Shown: positions 33,122 through 44,042 of the stretch, one piece after another
Numbering within the stretch: position 1 is the first letter of the stretch
Layout: each line of letters begins with the position of its first letter
Assembly (NCBI GenBank): GCA_020912385.1
Contig: CP087218.1
Span: 1,178,001 to 1,242,000 of the forward strand
Length of the DNA: 64,000 nt
Direction: 5' to 3'
From: Neofusicoccum parvum
Lineage: Eukaryota > Ascomycota > Dothideomycetes > Botryosphaeriales > Botryosphaeriaceae
The notes under the pieces: model-generated
The model's database searches: none
What the model saw: the letters and a program-made list of their open reading frames with translations, nothing else
Told to the model about the DNA's origin: nothing
Translations under genes and position numbers: made by a program

Positions 33122-34460
33122 TTAGAGAGTAGGGTTCGAGCGGTACTCGGGGACGACGCCGTTGGCCTGGGACTTCTTGACCTCCTTGTCCGACTCGAGC
33201 GGGACCTCGGCCTCATCCTCAGCCTCGACGAGGAACTTCTCGGCCTCAAGGGCGGCGATACAGCCAGCACCAGCACTAGTGATGGCCTGCCTGTAGCGCT
33301 TGTCCTGGACGTCACCGGCGGCGAAGACACCCTCGACGCTGGTAAGACCGCGGCCGGGCTCGGTGATGAGGTATCCGTCCTCATCCATCTTGAGCTGGCC
33401 CTTGAACAAGGCAGTCGCAGGGTCGTGGCCGACAGCGTAAAACAGACCGTTGGCCTCGAGAGTCTCCGTCTCGTTGGTCTTGTTGTTCTTAACGACGAGG
33501 TGGGTCATGAGACCACCAGCCTTCTCCTCGCCCTTGATCTCGGTTGCGGAGCTGTTATACCTGATCTCGACCTTGGGGTTGGTCTCGAGCCTCTTGGCGT
33601 TGGACTTCGATGCGCGCAGGACGTCACGGCGGACAAGAACGTAGACCTTGGAGGCCTTCTTTGTGAGGTAGATAGCCTCCTCGACGGCGGAGTCACCACC
33701 ACCGATGACGACGAGAGGCTTGTTGCGGAAGATGGGAGCGGAACCATCACAGACGGCGCATGCGCTGACACCGTTGCCCCAGAACTTCTCTTCGCCAGGA
33801 AGATCCAGTCTCCGTGCCTTGGCGCCGGTAGCAATAATGATGGTATCCGCAGTGTGGGTCTCCTCCTCAAGCGCGTCGTCGTCGCCCATCGGGTGCAGCC
33901 AGTATTTGAACGGACGCTCACTCAGGTCGACCTTGCCGACGGTCTGGGAGACGATCTCGGTGCCGCAGCCTTCGGATTGGGCGCGCATTTGATCCTAAAA
34001 GATAAACGGCAAAAATCAGGGCATTGTTTTCGCTGCGAAGACTAGACGAGCGAACGTACCATAAGAGTGGAGCCCTGGATGTGCTTGAAGCCAGGGTAGT
34101 TCTCGACCTCGTCGGTGGTGGTCAATTGGCCACCGGCCGCGATGCCTAGCGCCAGGAATCCCTCATAAAGCACGGCTGCTCGTTGTTAGACGGATTTTCA
34201 GGGCTGGATGATCGAGGGGGCAACTCACGCTTCAGATCAGCACGCGCCGCATAGATGGCTGCCGTGTGGCCAGCGGGGCCAGAACTGCACAAAGACGCCA
34301 GTCAGTCCTGCGGTATTCTAGAACCGCGCGGCCCGAATGGGCGTCACGCGCGGTCAAGAGGGAAGAATGCCTACCCGATGACTGTGGCACATTGTTAGCG
34401 GATGCTCGCGTGAGGCTCTGGGCGGGCGGGAAAGCGCGTACTGATGAGTTTTGAGTGCAT
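33122..34460 (-). CDS. TRR1: Thioredoxin reductase
   Basis: NADPH- and FAD-dependent reductase that keeps thioredoxin reduced. Five exons in transcript order: 34460-34442, 34381-34375, 34284-34229, 34175-34060 and 33994-33122, coding 356 residues. Exon 2 has only 7 nt, and with its neighbours it restores the FAD-binding start [18 protein letters not shown]. The redox centre is Cys145-x-x-Cys148 (ACAVCDG). NADP-binding [13 protein letters not shown] and the C-terminal FAD motif [23 protein letters not shown] are intact. The last 30 residues form an acidic then polar tail longer than in yeast, usual in filamentous fungi. The frame stays open for about 158 codons upstream of the ATG without another ATG. 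Confidence 0.95.
34375..34381 (-). other. TRR1: 7-nt microexon of TRR1
   Basis: The seven bases TCATCGG lie between an acceptor CCACAG and a donor GTAGGC. Introns of 60 nt and 90 nt flank it. They complete the two Ile codons and the first Gly of IIIGSGPAG. Skipping it would shift the frame and destroy the protein. Confidence 0.85.
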
Positions 34461-35123
34461 GTTTCTCGCGCCTTTGACTGCGTTGGAGATGGACGAGGCG
34501 GCTGGAAGTCCGGAAGCGGCCGTTTGTCTCTGTTGCAAGGACGCGGCTGCAGCGAGCGGGACAGAGAGCGAGGCGCGAAGAGGTGAGGCGGACGCTCTGC
34601 GAAAGGCTGCGGCGAACAGTTTGGCGGTTGCGGGGGGCGAAGCTGGGAGCGCGGCAGGACGGGGCAGTGGTAGTGATGTTGCAGGTGCACCGGTGGCAGA
34701 AATTCCAAGGGTCGTCGGTCGCCGAGAATGACGGAATGCGGGCTGGGTGCTGGGCGGCGGTGGGGCTCGGCGGACAGAGAGGTGTCGCAAGCGAAGCGCA
34801 GCGAAAACGGTCGACAGGCGTGAGGTGCAGAGGCAGCAGCGGAGGGCGAGGCCAAGCGTATTTGTATTTATCGCAGAGGTCGGTGGAGCCGCTGCATCGA
34901 AGCCTTTGATTTCTAAGTATTGGTACTCGAAGCTTCATGGCGCAATCGGCCGGCAATGGGCTTGACTCGCACTGCGAAAGCGCAGCGAGCGGCGCCGGTG
35001 CTTCTCCAAAACTCCACATGCTTACGAGCCACGCCCGATCCAGAACTGCCCCCAAGAAACGTCACACCCCCAGCCCCTGTTCAGCCTTAGATAACCCCGT
35101 TCCAGCCTCCGTTATCACGATAA
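34461..35123. other. TRR1 promoter/leader and TRM82 3' region
   Basis: Both flanking genes are on the minus strand. The TRR1-proximal 330 bases are pyrimidine-rich on the transcribed sense and open in the TRR1 frame, but without an ATG. No separate gene is seen. Confidence 0.5.
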
Positions 35124-36896
35124 TCAATCGTCACTGCCGCCTCCACGCTTCCGCAGATTTGCGGTCCCGTACAACAGCTCGCCCAGACCCTCAGTCTTCC
35201 AAGTCTCCGCCGTGTCCATCTGATTCGCCCGCGCCAGCTGCTCCTTCCCCGACATCGCAGCCTCCTCGCCCGCACCTGCAGCGCTACCCCTCCACACCAG
35301 GCGCGAGGCCTCCTCTGCATCCTGCAGCGCCGAGTGATTAGATGCATTTCCTCTCGGCCGGCACGCGCGGACTGCGGGCTTACCTGTTCCGAGCGCACGC
35401 CGGTTGTTGACCCCGGCACGTGAACGTTGTCCACGGAAATGATCAGCCCGTCCGAATCGGCGACCACGTCCAACACGTTGCCAGAGAGGGGGGTGGCAGT
35501 CGCCTGGACCGGCTCGGCGCCCTGCAGCGCTTCTAAGCTGACAGAAATCAACGCAGGCACCCCTTCCAACGCTACCAAGATTGCGCCCTACTTTGATTAG
35601 CAACCATGGACATGACTTGAAGATTTGGGCTCTGCCCGCGCGACTCAGGCTGCTCCTACCTTCTCCTTTGCCCGCCGGGGGAAGCCCCAGATGCCGGTGA
35701 CGGCGATGCTGAATTCACGCTTTTGGTCGCCGTCAAACTCCCCCACGTCGGGAACAGAGCTCAGGATGTCTCGAATCGCAATCTTCTTCAGCAGGCGGCC
35801 TTTGAGCCAGTCCCACACGAATAAGTGATCGTCGCCTCCACCAGAAACAAGGACATGTGGCGTTGCGAGACACATCTTGCTTACGAACTCTTTGTGGCCG
35901 AGACAAAAGCCCTCGATGACGTGGCTTTGCGGTTGACCTCTCGAAATGCGAATGTGTTCGTCACGATCTGCTGTCAATATGTAGCTGCGCGGGCCCGAGA
36001 TGGAGCCGTTCAGCTCAGCGCCTAGGTCTTCAGGTTCCAAAGTCGCAAGGAGCAAGTCCGTCAGCATTGAGACATGGCCAAGCAGTACTTCATGTTTGAA
36101 TCGCAATGGCTCCTTGGTCTTTGCCTGAGTCTCCTGTCTAAGCTGTGCTTCGAGAGCTTTGCGGTTCCTCGCCGTGTGCACGGTCAGATTAGTAGCTGAA
36201 GGAACAAAGGTCTTCGGTGCCTGCTCCGCTTGCTGGATGGCGAAAGCTTGCTCATCTTCGAGAGTGTGCTGGAGCGGTAGGGCGTAGACATCTCCGAACT
36301 TATCCGCGCACACGATTGTCTGGCTATCCTGGGTTATGGCAACCGCGCAGGGCCGCTTCGGCATGGACCTGAAATTTGGGTTCAATGAAGAGCAATACGG
36401 ACAGGGTGACATCGTTCTGTTTTACCTCTCACTGAGTTGCTTCAACTCGCCGCTAGGCTCTACAGAGAAGACTCGCACACACTTATCCTCTCCTGTGACA
36501 GCAACGGCGTGCCGGCCATCATTGGAAGCTGTGAGCTTGATAATCTTGGGCCGTGGCGCCGGGCCTTCCGAAGTTTTTCTTTTCTTTTCCGGCGGGCCTT
36601 CAGGTGTCTCCGATTTCTGGGCACCCAGCTGTCTTGAATTCAGCTGCCGCTCACGTGTACGAAGTAAACGGGAGTGAGGGTATTCAGGCACTGAAAAGAA
36701 GAAATCGCGTATGACAAATGCTTGAGTTTGCACGTACCGGAGCAGCACTGGAGGACGGAGCAGACCATATGCTGCGAATTTCGCCGGTGGTCAGGTCGAT
36801 GGCGAGCAGATTATGGGCGCTCGCAGCCAGGAGCAGGCTGACCTCTTGGGTGCCCACACGATCAAGAGCGGCAATACACTGGTAGGGGTGCTTCAT
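35124..36896 (-). CDS. TRM82: tRNA (guanine-N7)-methyltransferase non-catalytic subunit TRM82
   Basis: WD-repeat partner of TRM8 in the m7G46 tRNA methyltransferase. In transcript order the exons are 36896-36734, 36690-36426, 36368-35660, 35587-35384 and 35321-35124, giving 512 residues. Recognisable parts are MKHPYQCIAAL, a Lys-rich segment GPPEKKRKTSEGP, KRPCAVAITQDSQTIVCADKFGDVYALPL, LLGHVSMLTDLLL, ILTADRDEHIRISR with GFCLGHKEFVSKM, and GGGDDHLFVWDW. The exon 1/exon 2 junction is uncertain. The best-looking donor (GTACGT, exon end 36738) leaves the phase wrong, and the donor four bases on, GTGCAA (exon end 36734), keeps the frame. The gene is divergent from RPP0. Confidence 0.87.
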
Positions 36897-37132
36897 GGTG
36901 GTTGCGAGGATGCGTCCGGGTGGTGAGTGTGAGTCTTGGCGCGGCCAAAAATTGGGCAGGCACTGGATGATCGGCGCTAGCGCACAAGCGAGGCCACACG
37001 GCGGCGCGACATCATTTCGTTTTCTGCGCCGGCTCTGCGACTCCAACAACAACGTTCCGACGACGAACGCCGCCAACACCCGACCAGACGCTTCTCGACT
37101 TCGCCTGAAATATCCTATACCTCACCGAAGCT
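36897..37132. promoter_or_regulatory. Divergent promoter TRM82 / RPP0
   Basis: The two ATGs are 236 bases apart on opposite strands, pairing a tRNA-modification gene with a ribosomal-protein gene. No TATA box is obvious on either side. Confidence 0.65.
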
Positions 37133-38248
37133 ATGGGGGGCAAGTCTAACAACAAGGCCGCTTACTTCGATAAGCTCAAGGGCCTCCTCGAGGAGTACAA
37201 GTCCATCTTCATTGTCGGCGTCGACAAGTGCGTCTTCCTCCCGCATCCGCCATGGCTTTCTGTGCCTCCCGTCTAATGCGCCGACAGTGTCTCCTCCCAG
37301 CAGATGCACGAGATCCGCCAGAGCCTCCGCAGCGTTGCCGTTGTTCTGATGGGCAAGAACACCATGGTCCGCCGTGCTCTGAGGGGCTTCGTTGCTGAGA
37401 ACCCCGAGTACGAGCGTCTTCTGCCGCACGTCAAGGGCAACATTGGTTTCGTATGTGGTCCAATCCAAACAACCAGGAAACTGTTGGAGCAGCGGCTGAC
37501 GGAGAGGATAGATCTTCACCAACGGCGACCTGAAGGAGATCCGTGAGAAGATTCTCAGCAACCGTGTCGCGGCCCCCGCCCGTGCTGGTGCCGTCGCTCC
37601 CCTTGATGTCTTCGTCCCGGCTGGTAACACTGGTATGGAACCCGGCAAGACCTCTTTCTTCCAGGCTCTCGGTGTTCCCACCAAGATTGCCCGTGGTACC
37701 ATTGAAATTACCCAGGACCTGAAGCTCGTTGAGGCTGGCAACAAGGTAAATACCGGCGTTCTAAGATTGTGCAGACAAGACCGCTGACTTTGCAACAGGT
37801 CGGTGCCTCCGAGGCCACCCTCCTTAACATGCTGAACATCTCTCCCTTCACCTACGGTATGAACGTTGCCCAGATCTACGACAACGGCCAGACCTTCGAC
37901 TCCTCCGTCCTCGACATTGAGGAGTCCCAGCTCCTCAAGACCTTCGGCCAGGCCATCACCACCATTGCCTCCATCTCCCTGGCTCTCAACTACCCCACCC
38001 TGCCGTCCGTCATGCACTCCGTCGTCAATGCCTACAAGAAGGTTCTGTCCGTCGCCGTCGAGACCGACTACTCTTGGGAGGCCATCGAGGAGCTCAAGGA
38101 CCGCATTGCCAACCCCGACAAGTACGCGTCGGCCGCTCCCGCCGCTGCTGCCGGTGGTTCTGCCCCTGCTGCTGAGAAGGCCGAGGAGAAGGCTGATGAG
38201 CCTGAGGAGTCCGAGGATGAGGACATGGGCTTCGGTCTCTTCGACTAA
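37133..38248 (+). CDS. RPP0: 60S acidic ribosomal protein P0 (uL10)
   Basis: Scaffold of the ribosomal stalk, binding the P1/P2 dimers and recruiting translational GTPases. Exons are 37133-37227, 37288-37450, 37512-37745 and 37799-38248, giving 313 residues. The start [15 protein letters not shown], the rRNA-binding part [24 protein letters not shown] and [17 protein letters not shown] are diagnostic. The C-terminus has the Ala-rich hinge and the conserved stalk peptide [14 protein letters not shown]. The third exon start needs the GATAG acceptor at 37511. All introns carry normal GT-AG ends. Confidence 0.97.
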
Positions 38249-39001
38249 GCGGCTTCCACGCATTGGACAGGATTCCCCGGGTACAATGGTGAAGTGTCGG
38301 ACCTTACGAATGCTCGCCTTCACGAGGTGACTGTTCAAATAGCATACTGAAATGGAAACATTGGACAATGAAATACTACAGGCAACGTGATGCTGAAAAC
38401 GCACATGAGCCTGGTGTATTAAAAAGTCAACGGTAAGCATACTTTTTTTTCTTTTCACACCGCTCCCTGAATGATTAGAAATTTTTAACCCTGATCTACA
38501 CCATGAAGATCAAAACAGCGACAACAACACTCTAATTTTTTAATGACACTTACTCTCACTATTCTCTTGTTCAGCCGAAATTTCCTCAGAACTTCGCTAA
38601 CAAGTACATACGTAGATACAATGAAAGTCCCAAAATGAACGCTGTCAACGACTGGTGGCCTCCAAACTGTGCTGTGATTTCAATTTATGTCCCCGCTGCA
38701 ACCGCCCATGAGTATTGCCATCTTCTACCTGGCCAGACCATAGCCCATCGTGACCCCTGCTATTCCTATACCATTATAGGGGCGCGAGTAGAGGATCAGC
38801 CCTGCAGGACAATAAAATCTTCAAATTACCATTGCGTCCTTTTCAAATCGTGACAAATCTGTTCCTGTAATTTTGTGATGGCGTGCGGGAGTCGCAAACG
38901 TCAAGAGCACGGATGATTTCCTTCGCGAAGCATTGCAACAGTATCGTCAACATAAGCGGAAGGTCGAGCATTCGTCTAGATGAGATCCACGAGACCATCT
39001 G
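38249..39001. other. Convergent 3' region of RPP0 and the GNAT-like gene
   Basis: Transcripts converge here. The sequence is AT-richer than the genes, with a T-run at 38443-38455, and contains no supported gene. Confidence 0.55.
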
Positions 39002-40126
39002 CTATTGAGAAGCATCCACGGCCTCTCGCACACCGTCCAAATCTATCCTTACCCAAGCCACATGCCACCGGTCGTCCACGCCCCCAAGACTCCGACACAC
39101 TCCGTTACTCTCGCTGTTCTCCAATGCCACATCTGCATGCGCCAGTCCATTCAACTCATCCCCAAACGCCCCCCACCCCTCCCGAAACAGCTTCCTCCCC
39201 ATCGCCTTCGCCAGCCCCCGTCCCCTATACTCCGGCTCAACATGCAACCCGGACAAACTCCCATCCACCCCCAAAAACGCCCACGCCACCGGCTGCTTCC
39301 CGCCCTCCGGAAACACCGCCACGGACGGCAGCACCCTCAGCGTCCGATCCGTCCTCGGAATCGCCGTCCTGCTCCTCGCCAGCGCCAAATCCTCCTCCCG
39401 CACAAGCCCCCACCGCAAGCCCTCTCCGGGCGTCTCGCTCGCCGGCGCCGGCGCCGCCGCCACCCCCATCCCGTCGAACACGTACTTCCTATACAAAAAC
39501 ACCTTCCCGCGGTCCCCCCGCTCCAGCCACCCGCGGCCGCGCACCCACTCGACGCCGCGCTCGTGCATGGTCCCGACCTTCAGCAGCGCGGGCTCTTCCA
39601 GGCGCTCGAGGTACGCGGCGGCGGGCGCGGCCGTGTGGGCGTGGAACCTGGCCGCGGCGTCGGCGGCGCCGGACGCGCGCACCGCCCGCCAGATGTCCTC
39701 CTCCTGCTCCGGCGTCAGCGGCGGGTACGGCAGCGCGGCCGCGGCGTGCAGCAGCGCGAGCAGGTGCGCGGAGCAGGCGCACGACGGCGCCCGGTGCGAC
39801 GGCGCGTCCCACGACAGGTGGATCCAGCACTCCGTCTCCGGCCGGCGCGAGCGGTCGATGTAGGCGGCGGCGAGGCAGCGGTGCTGGCCTTCTCCGTTGG
39901 TCGGGGCCGGGGTTTCTGCGGTGGCGCCATCGTCTTCTATGGGGACGGTGGCGAGGATGTGCGTGTGGGGGCTGCGGAAGCCGAATTGGATCCGCCGGTA
40001 GATGGGGATGGAGTTGGGTAGGTGCGGGCGAAGGTGCGGAAGCAGGGTGGTTTCGGGGTTGGCTGTGTGGTCGTAGACGCGTGGGAGGGAGGAGAGGGCG
40101 GCTTTTTCTTGTGGTGTTGTTGCCAT
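39002..40126 (-). CDS. GNAT-like N-acetyltransferase domain protein, single exon
   Basis: Protein of 374 residues whose C-terminal third resembles the FR47/GNAT fold. VAWAFLGVDGSLSGLHVEPEYRGRGLAKAMGRKL contains the acetyl-CoA-binding R-G-R-G-x-A signature. The acceptor of the acetyl group is unknown. The N-terminal part (RVYDHTANPETTLLPHLRPHLPN, then an Ala-rich segment) matches no domain I know. I start at the ATG at 40124-40126 (MATTPQEKAALSSLPRVYDH). An in-frame ATG further upstream at 40294 would add 56 residues that look like leader sequence. The gene is GC-rich and intronless, unlike most neighbours. Confidence 0.75.
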   Translation of the reverse strand: MATTPQEKAALSSLPRVYDHTANPETTLLPHLRPHLPNSIPIYRRIQFGFRSPHTHILATVPIEDDGATAETPAPTNGEGQHRCLAAAYIDRSRRPETECWIHLSWDAPSHRAPSCACSAHLLALLHAAAALPYPPLTPEQEEDIWRAVRASGAADAAARFHAHTAAPAAAYLERLEEPALLKVGTMHERGVEWVRGRGWLERGDRGKVFLYRKYVFDGMGVAAAPAPASETPGEGLRWGLVREEDLALARSRTAIPRTDRTLRVLPSVAVFPEGGKQPVAWAFLGVDGSLSGLHVEPEYRGRGLAKAMGRKLFREGWGAFGDELNGLAHADVALENSESNGVCRSLGGVDDRWHVAWVRIDLDGVREAVDASQ

Positions 40127-41089
40127 TTTGCCCTTGCTCTTCTTCGTGGGAAGTTCGTAAGCTTCCTCTCTGTGCTCGGTCTCTTTCTGATGGTCGGTGG
40201 TGTTGGAACGTGGAACTGAAAGGAGAAGAAAAAAAAGCCATCTGCGGAGATAATGGATTTTGTATTCGTCGCCCATTTGCGTCATGTGAGTCACTCATGC
40301 ATGTCATTCGGCTGGTGGTCGAGACGGACCGTAAGTCTGCATCGACCTTCCGTTTTTAGTGTAATCGATCTTGAAGCTGTCCAGGAACACCAATTACATC
40401 AAATATCGGTGTCCAAGGGAAGACAGTAAGCGGTGACTGCTTCATTGAAGTACTAAGCACGCAATTACACCCGTCACATGGCAAGAGTGGGGGACACAAC
40501 GCCAAACCAGCATCTTCAGCTTGAAAGCAATGGCGAGGCAACAACGGGAATCTTGCAAGGTGTTCTCCACACGATCCGTCATGTAACGCCAATGTGTTTG
40601 CCATTCGAACTACCGTAAAACGCCCCCGGAGAGCTGGATTGAGGCGATGAGCTTCTACCCAACACTCCCCGAAATGAAACCCCCCGGAAAGCCCACCCCG
40701 TCTACCTGGTTGAGTCTGCCAAGAGAATAAAACAGAGAAAACAGGAACAGGAATGCATAAAATGACATGGGTCGCTCGATCTACTGCAACAACACCAGGC
40801 AGACTCCGTTTCCCTAGGGCAAGAAAATAGGAAAAAGCCATCATGAATTAGGGAAACGCAGGAGGCTCTCACAAAAGACATCATACCAGACTGTTGGGTC
40901 GTCGTTCCCGGACCCAGTCATGCCTTGGAGGAGCTCTGCATCTCTCAATTAATCAGCTTTTACGCCCCCGCACCATCCCCATGCTTTCTTTGAAACCTTC
41001 CTTCGTCACCATATGCAACCCATCATTGTGGTTCGTGTATCGTTCATAGCCCTATAAACCCGAATTGTTTTTTCTTCGAATCGTGTCGT
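40127..41089. other. Intergenic, GNAT-gene promoter and DnaJ 3' region
   Basis: No supported gene in this 960-base spacer. Both flanking genes are on the minus strand, so it holds the GNAT-like gene's promoter and the DnaJ terminator. Confidence 0.5.
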
Positions 41090-42474
41090 TTACTGGGATG
41101 CGCACTGCACGCGCTCGGCGCCAGGATGCATGTCATCATCGTCATCGTCCATGGAAGCATTGCCGCGCGCCCTTGCGTTTTCCCTGGTCGGGTCGATGTT
41201 CTCGAGCGGGTAGTCTTCGACCATGGCATCAGCAGGGGGCTGCGCGTGCTCGATCTTGGGGGCACCCAAGATGCGCATAAGTGCAGCCTTGTCCTCCTCG
41301 GAGAGCGAGCCCTCCTCCGGGCCGATCTTCTCAGGGAACTTGACGTCGAACTGGATGTAAAGGTTTCCGAAGTCGTGATGCCTGTATGAGGGCATACCCT
41401 GGCCGCGAATGACCTTGATGGCATCTTTTGCAATATTAGCTTTGCCAATTGAATACCTAGGGTGGTAGAGTGACTTACTAGGCGAAATGACCTCGCCGGG
41501 TGTAATTTCAATGGACAACCACCTCTCGTCGAGGTGCTCGATGTGGATGACGCCACCGGCAAGCGCGGTGACCAGGTCGATCTCGGCGTGGTAGAAGAGG
41601 TCGTCGTCCTTCCTCTGGAAACGCGGGTGTTGCTTCTGCTCGATCTCGAAAACGACATCGCCGGGCTCGCAGTCAGGGAGCTGGTCGCCCTCGCCACGGA
41701 ACTCAATTCTGGTGCCGCTCTTGACGCCCCTGTCGACGTGGACATGTAGAACCTTCCGCTCGATGACGGTCTTCTTACCATTGCACTGCTTGCAACGGTC
41801 CTTGTCGCGGATAATCTCGCCCTCGCCCTGGCAGTCGGGGCAGACGGTCTGGAAACGCTGGATCATGGGGCCCATCTGGCGCATCATCATCTTCATACCG
41901 CGGCCATCACATCCCGTGCACTTCTTGACGGCGCCCTCCTTGCCTCCGCGGCCGTCGCACTTGGGGCAGATGACGGACTTCTGCAGCGCAAGCTTTGAGA
42001 CCTTGCCGCGATAGATGTCCTCGAGCGAGACCTTGTGGACGTGCGAGATGGTCCGGGCCTTCTTGGGACCTTGCTCCCTCATGCCGCCGCCGCCGAACAT
42101 GCCACCAAAGCCGCCGCCGCCACCGAAGAACTGTGCAAAAAGATCTTCCGCGGCCATGCCGCCGCCGGCACCGCCGCCGTTCTCCAGACCCTCTTCACCA
42201 TATTGGTCGTAGACCTGGCGTTTCTGGGAATCTTGCAGGATCTCGTAGGCGTGCGATAGCTCCTTGAACTTCTCGGCCGCATCGGGGTTGTGTGCATTCT
42301 TATCTGCGACGTTGTCAGAACGCCGAGGTTGCGGGAAGGCGGGTAGGTGAGGGACGAGCAAAACCTACCAGGGTGGTACTTGAGGGCGCCCTTCTTGTAG
42401 GCGGACTTGAGCTGGGCCTCGGTGGCATCTGGCGCCACCCCGAGGATGTCGTAGAACTTCGTCTCTCTCACCAT
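41090..42474 (-). CDS. YDJ1: Type I DnaJ/Hsp40 co-chaperone, farnesylated (YDJ1/Mas5)
   Basis: Cytosolic co-chaperone that stimulates Hsp70 and delivers precursors to membranes. In transcript order the exons are 42474-42369, 42303-41479 and 41424-41090, giving 421 residues. The J domain (1-70) has the His34-Pro35-Asp36 motif, with intron 1 lying within the Asp codon. A Gly/Phe-rich linker follows. Four zinc-finger repeats are seen: [27 protein letters not shown] and CKQCNGKK. The C-terminus is CASQ, a CaaX farnesylation box. Intron 2 (41425-41478) must be removed to give [17 protein letters not shown]. Confidence 0.96.
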
Positions 42475-43411
42475 GGTGGTGGTTGTCGGAGCGGATGGAG
42501 TCGGATCGCGCGAGGAGGGGTGTTGAGGCGTTCAGCCGGATCGTGGGTGCACAAGCGGGTAAGGTGTCTGTTCGCGATGTTCGGCAAAGACAGGCGCGCA
42601 GAATCTGTCGGCGCAGAGTGTGAGCTTCCGGCTTTTGTAGGCAGCAGCAGGCAGATGTGAGGCTGGTGCAGGGAGGTTGCCGCGGTCGAGAGTGGCACGG
42701 CGCGCGAGGTTTAAGTCCGTGTCACGAAAGCCGCAGGCGCAAGGCTGGAGGGACCGGTGTAAGCAGGCAGAGCAGCCGGACGCAACGTACCTCAGTGACG
42801 GCGAAGCGCAGCGGGGGATGGAGGATGCTCCGGGGCAGAGTGCGGAAAGCAGAGGTAGCAGCTGGAGGACGGAGATGCAGTCGCAGCGGCGTCTAAAATT
42901 CACGGGCAAGGGTCGTTGGGTATGCGGGCAAAGGCTAGATAATTCCACGCCTTCCACCTAGTTCGCTGGATTTCCATGGCGGCCGCCCGCATGCGGCAGG
43001 CGGTCAGCGCCCTGCCGAGCCGCATTGCCCGCCCAGATCAGCTCGAACTGCCGCCGCCCAATGCAGGGCGCGCTGACGACAAACCCAGGTGCCAGAGGCA
43101 AGATTCGCCCCGCCCGTGGGCGCCTCAGGCCGAGACTGCCTTTCCCAGCCCTGCGGCCCCGGTGTCGCCCTCCCGAGCCAGCGTCCGTCGGGGCCAGCGC
43201 GTCTCGCCGTCGCCGTCGCATGGCGCGGCCGAAGGCCCGGTGTTATCACGATTGGCCGCTGTCATACGTGCTATGTAACGCGCGGTGCACTCAGCTACAA
43301 ATTTCATTCGCGACTACTGCGTCGACCGCTGCTGTTTTCTCTCAGCCTCGCCACCCATCCCATCTCCGCAGCACTTCGTATTCTGCGTAGCCTGCTCCTA
43401 CCTGCGTCGCC
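42475..43411. promoter_or_regulatory. Divergent promoter region DnaJ / FCY1
   Basis: The two genes start 937 bases apart on opposite strands. The sequence is GC-rich and no gene can be supported. I looked for perfect heat-shock elements and saw none. Confidence 0.45.
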
Positions 43412-44042
43412 ATGTCTGACAGTGATCCCGGTTTCATCGCCGCTCTCGAAGAGGCTAAGAAGGGCTACGAGGAGGGTGGTATTCCCAGTACGCGTGTCAC
43501 TCCCCCACGTGGATTGCGGCTGGCTTATTAATCATTGATTAGTTGGTGCCTGCATCGTTTCCAAGGATGGAAAAATCCTGGGAAGGGGCCACAACATGAG
43601 GATCCAGAAGGGCAGCGCTACGCTTCATGTAAGTCTCGAGGCGGGCGGAGGCGCGCTGGTTGCCATAGGACAACGAAGTAACGTTCTTCCAGGGAGAAAT
43701 ATCAGCCCTGGAGAACGCCGGCAGACTCCCTGCCTCAGCGTATGAGGGTTCAACCATGTACACCACCCTCTCGCCCTGCGACATGTGTACCGGTGCCTGC
43801 ATCTTATACAAGGTCAAGCGCGTCGTTCTGGGTGAGAACAACACCTTCTTCGGGGGCGAGGAGTATCTCAAGTCGAAGGGCATCGAAGTCATTAACGTGA
43901 AGAGTGCCGAATGTGAGGCTCTGATGACGAAGTTCATCGCAGAGAGGCCTGGAGATTGGTAATTTCCTTGCACATGTCTAGTCAGTATTCGGGCATTTGC
44001 TGATCCGTGACTAATAGGAACGAGGATATTGGGGAGCAGTAA
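43412..44042 (+). CDS. FCY1: Cytosine deaminase
   Basis: Zinc enzyme that converts cytosine to uracil in pyrimidine salvage. Exons are 43412-43487, 43543-43628, 43693-43958 and 44018-44042, giving 150 residues, close to the yeast enzyme (158). Zinc ligands and catalytic Glu are in LHGEISALENAGRL (His54, Glu56) and SPCDMCTGACILY (the PCxxC pair). NTFFGGEEYL is the fungal cytosine-deaminase signature. The Trp near the C-terminus is split between exons 3 and 4, and the last exon codes only NEDIGEQ after it. The phase of each intron was checked. Confidence 0.95.

Noticed and set aside
42800..43000. Heat-shock element in the DnaJ promoter
   Set aside because: TTC and GAA triplets occur, but not at the regular 5-base spacing.
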